From Desulfovibrio sp. 86 (GTDB lineage: Bacteria > Desulfobacterota > Desulfovibrionia > Desulfovibrionales > Desulfovibrionaceae), in NCBI RefSeq assembly GCF_902702915.1, contig NZ_LR738849.1, forward strand, positions 310,001-374,000: a stretch of 64,000 bases of DNA, read 5' to 3'. The position numbers and the translations under genes are program-made. Each line of letters begins with the position of its first letter. Within the stretch, counting starts at the first letter, position 1. The notes below the pieces were generated by a model. The model saw only the letters and a program-made list of their open reading frames with translations, did not search any database and was not told the DNA's origin. This document shows, piece after piece, positions 63,467 to 64,000 of this stretch.

Positions 63467-64000
63467 ACCTTGCTCTTGGGCGGCTTCTTGGCTGCTTTTT
63501 CACTTTTTGCAGCGCCAGCCCTGCCCTGGGTTTCCGCTTTGCCCTGGTTTTCCGCCGTGGCGGAAGAGCCCGCTTTACTCCTGGCGCGGGACTTGCCGCC
63601 GGATTTTTCTGGCGTGCCGGATTTACCGGGCTTGCCAGACTTGTCCGATTTACCGGACGTGCCAGCCTTGCCCTTGGCGCTGCCGGACTTTTCAGTCGTG
63701 TCGGCAGCGGCGGATTTGGCGTTCTTCGTCTTTCCGGCCGTGGCCCCCCTGGCGTGCGTCTTTACTGCCGCACCCATCGCTTCGAGCACAAGCGCGTCAT
63801 CCACAACATCAAGCCGCGCGCTGCCCCCCTTGGAGAGCGAGCCGAACAGCAATTCGTGGGCCAGCTTGTCTTCCAGCTCCGTACGCAGCAGACGCCGCAA
63901 CGGCCTTGCGCCCATGGCGGGGTCAAAGCCCTTGCGAGCCAGCCATTGCCGGGCGCTCAGGCTCAGATCAAGCTGCACGTTCCGCTGTTCAAGGCTGTGG
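63463..64000 (-). CDS. clpA: ATP-dependent Clp protease ATP-binding subunit ClpA, C-terminal part (truncated by window edge)
   Basis: The visible ~179 residues begin inside the second AAA+ module. KGFDPAMGARPLRRLLRTELEDKLAHELLFG is the conserved D2 small-domain region. ClpA unfolds N-degron and other substrates for ClpP. After residue ~75 of the visible part comes an unusual low-complexity tail of about 100 residues, made of Lys, Ala, Gly, Ser and Thr (for example SGKSDKSGKPGKSGTPEKSG) and ending KKPPKSKV. E. coli ClpA has nothing comparable. Overlaps aat. Confidence 0.9.
   Translation of the reverse strand, partial: HSLEQRNVQLDLSLSARQWLARKGFDPAMGARPLRRLLRTELEDKLAHELLFGSLSKGGSARLDVVDDALVLEAMGAAVKTHARGATAGKTKNAKSAAADTTEKSGSAKGKAGTSGKSDKSGKPGKSGTPEKSGGKSRARSKAGSSATAENQGKAETQGRAGAAKSEKAAKKPPKSKV

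Overview
The window looks like chromosomal DNA of a GC-rich, Gram-negative sulfate reducer close to Desulfovibrio. The best evidence is a periplasmic [NiFe] hydrogenase operon (small subunit with a Tat signal, large subunit, maturation protease) whose proteins closely match those I remember from Desulfovibrio. A putative sulfate/sulfonate exporter, a DUF362 ferredoxin-like protein, a sigma54-driven flagellin and many housekeeping genes fit the same picture. I see no transposase, integrase, prophage, rRNA or CRISPR array. The genome assignment is an inference from sequence memory, not from a search.

Layout. 0-10 kb: end of a DeoR-type regulator, an MprF-like membrane protein, greA, two glycosyltransferases, an AI-2E family membrane protein and a D,D-carboxypeptidase. 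10-18 kb: a sulfhydrylase for methionine/cysteine synthesis, the hydrogenase operon hynBA-hynC, a DUF523 operon, and a YeiH-type exporter with a 54-residue membrane protein. 18-20 kb: a long gene-poor stretch with a tandem repeat, leading to flagellin under a -24/-12 promoter. 21-31 kb: rnc, a large radical SAM fusion, cheW, dsbD, tRNA-Lys(CTT), hslU and tpx. 31-38 kb: a zinc/manganese-type ABC uptake operon, pirin, an M23 peptidase and prmA. 38-43 kb: a methyltransferase translationally coupled to a YcaO-TPR fusion, a lone HlyD-type adaptor, a lipoprotein and a 54-residue zinc-finger protein. 43-51 kb: upp-uraA, DUF362, a KefB/C-like antiporter, and a CoA-binding / Cys-cluster / J-domain gene row. 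51-54 kb: a glycine riboswitch with a long leader before cycA. 54-64 kb: panD, an EamA transporter, dapB-ligA, uvrB, and clpA-aat (N-degron pathway).

The most unusual content lies between the genes. Three families of structured repeats recur here: family A (six copies of about 150 bp, a long imperfect palindrome), family B (two full copies of about 155 bp made of five consecutive hairpins, with compensatory base-pair changes between copies, plus a composite relative and fragments) and family C (four copies of a GC-rich hairpin, most with a G-run tail). Most copies lie between convergent genes, and several supply the stop codon of the neighbouring gene. The strongest protein-level candidate for new biology is the coupled methyltransferase / YcaO-TPR pair, which has no recognisable peptide substrate beside it.
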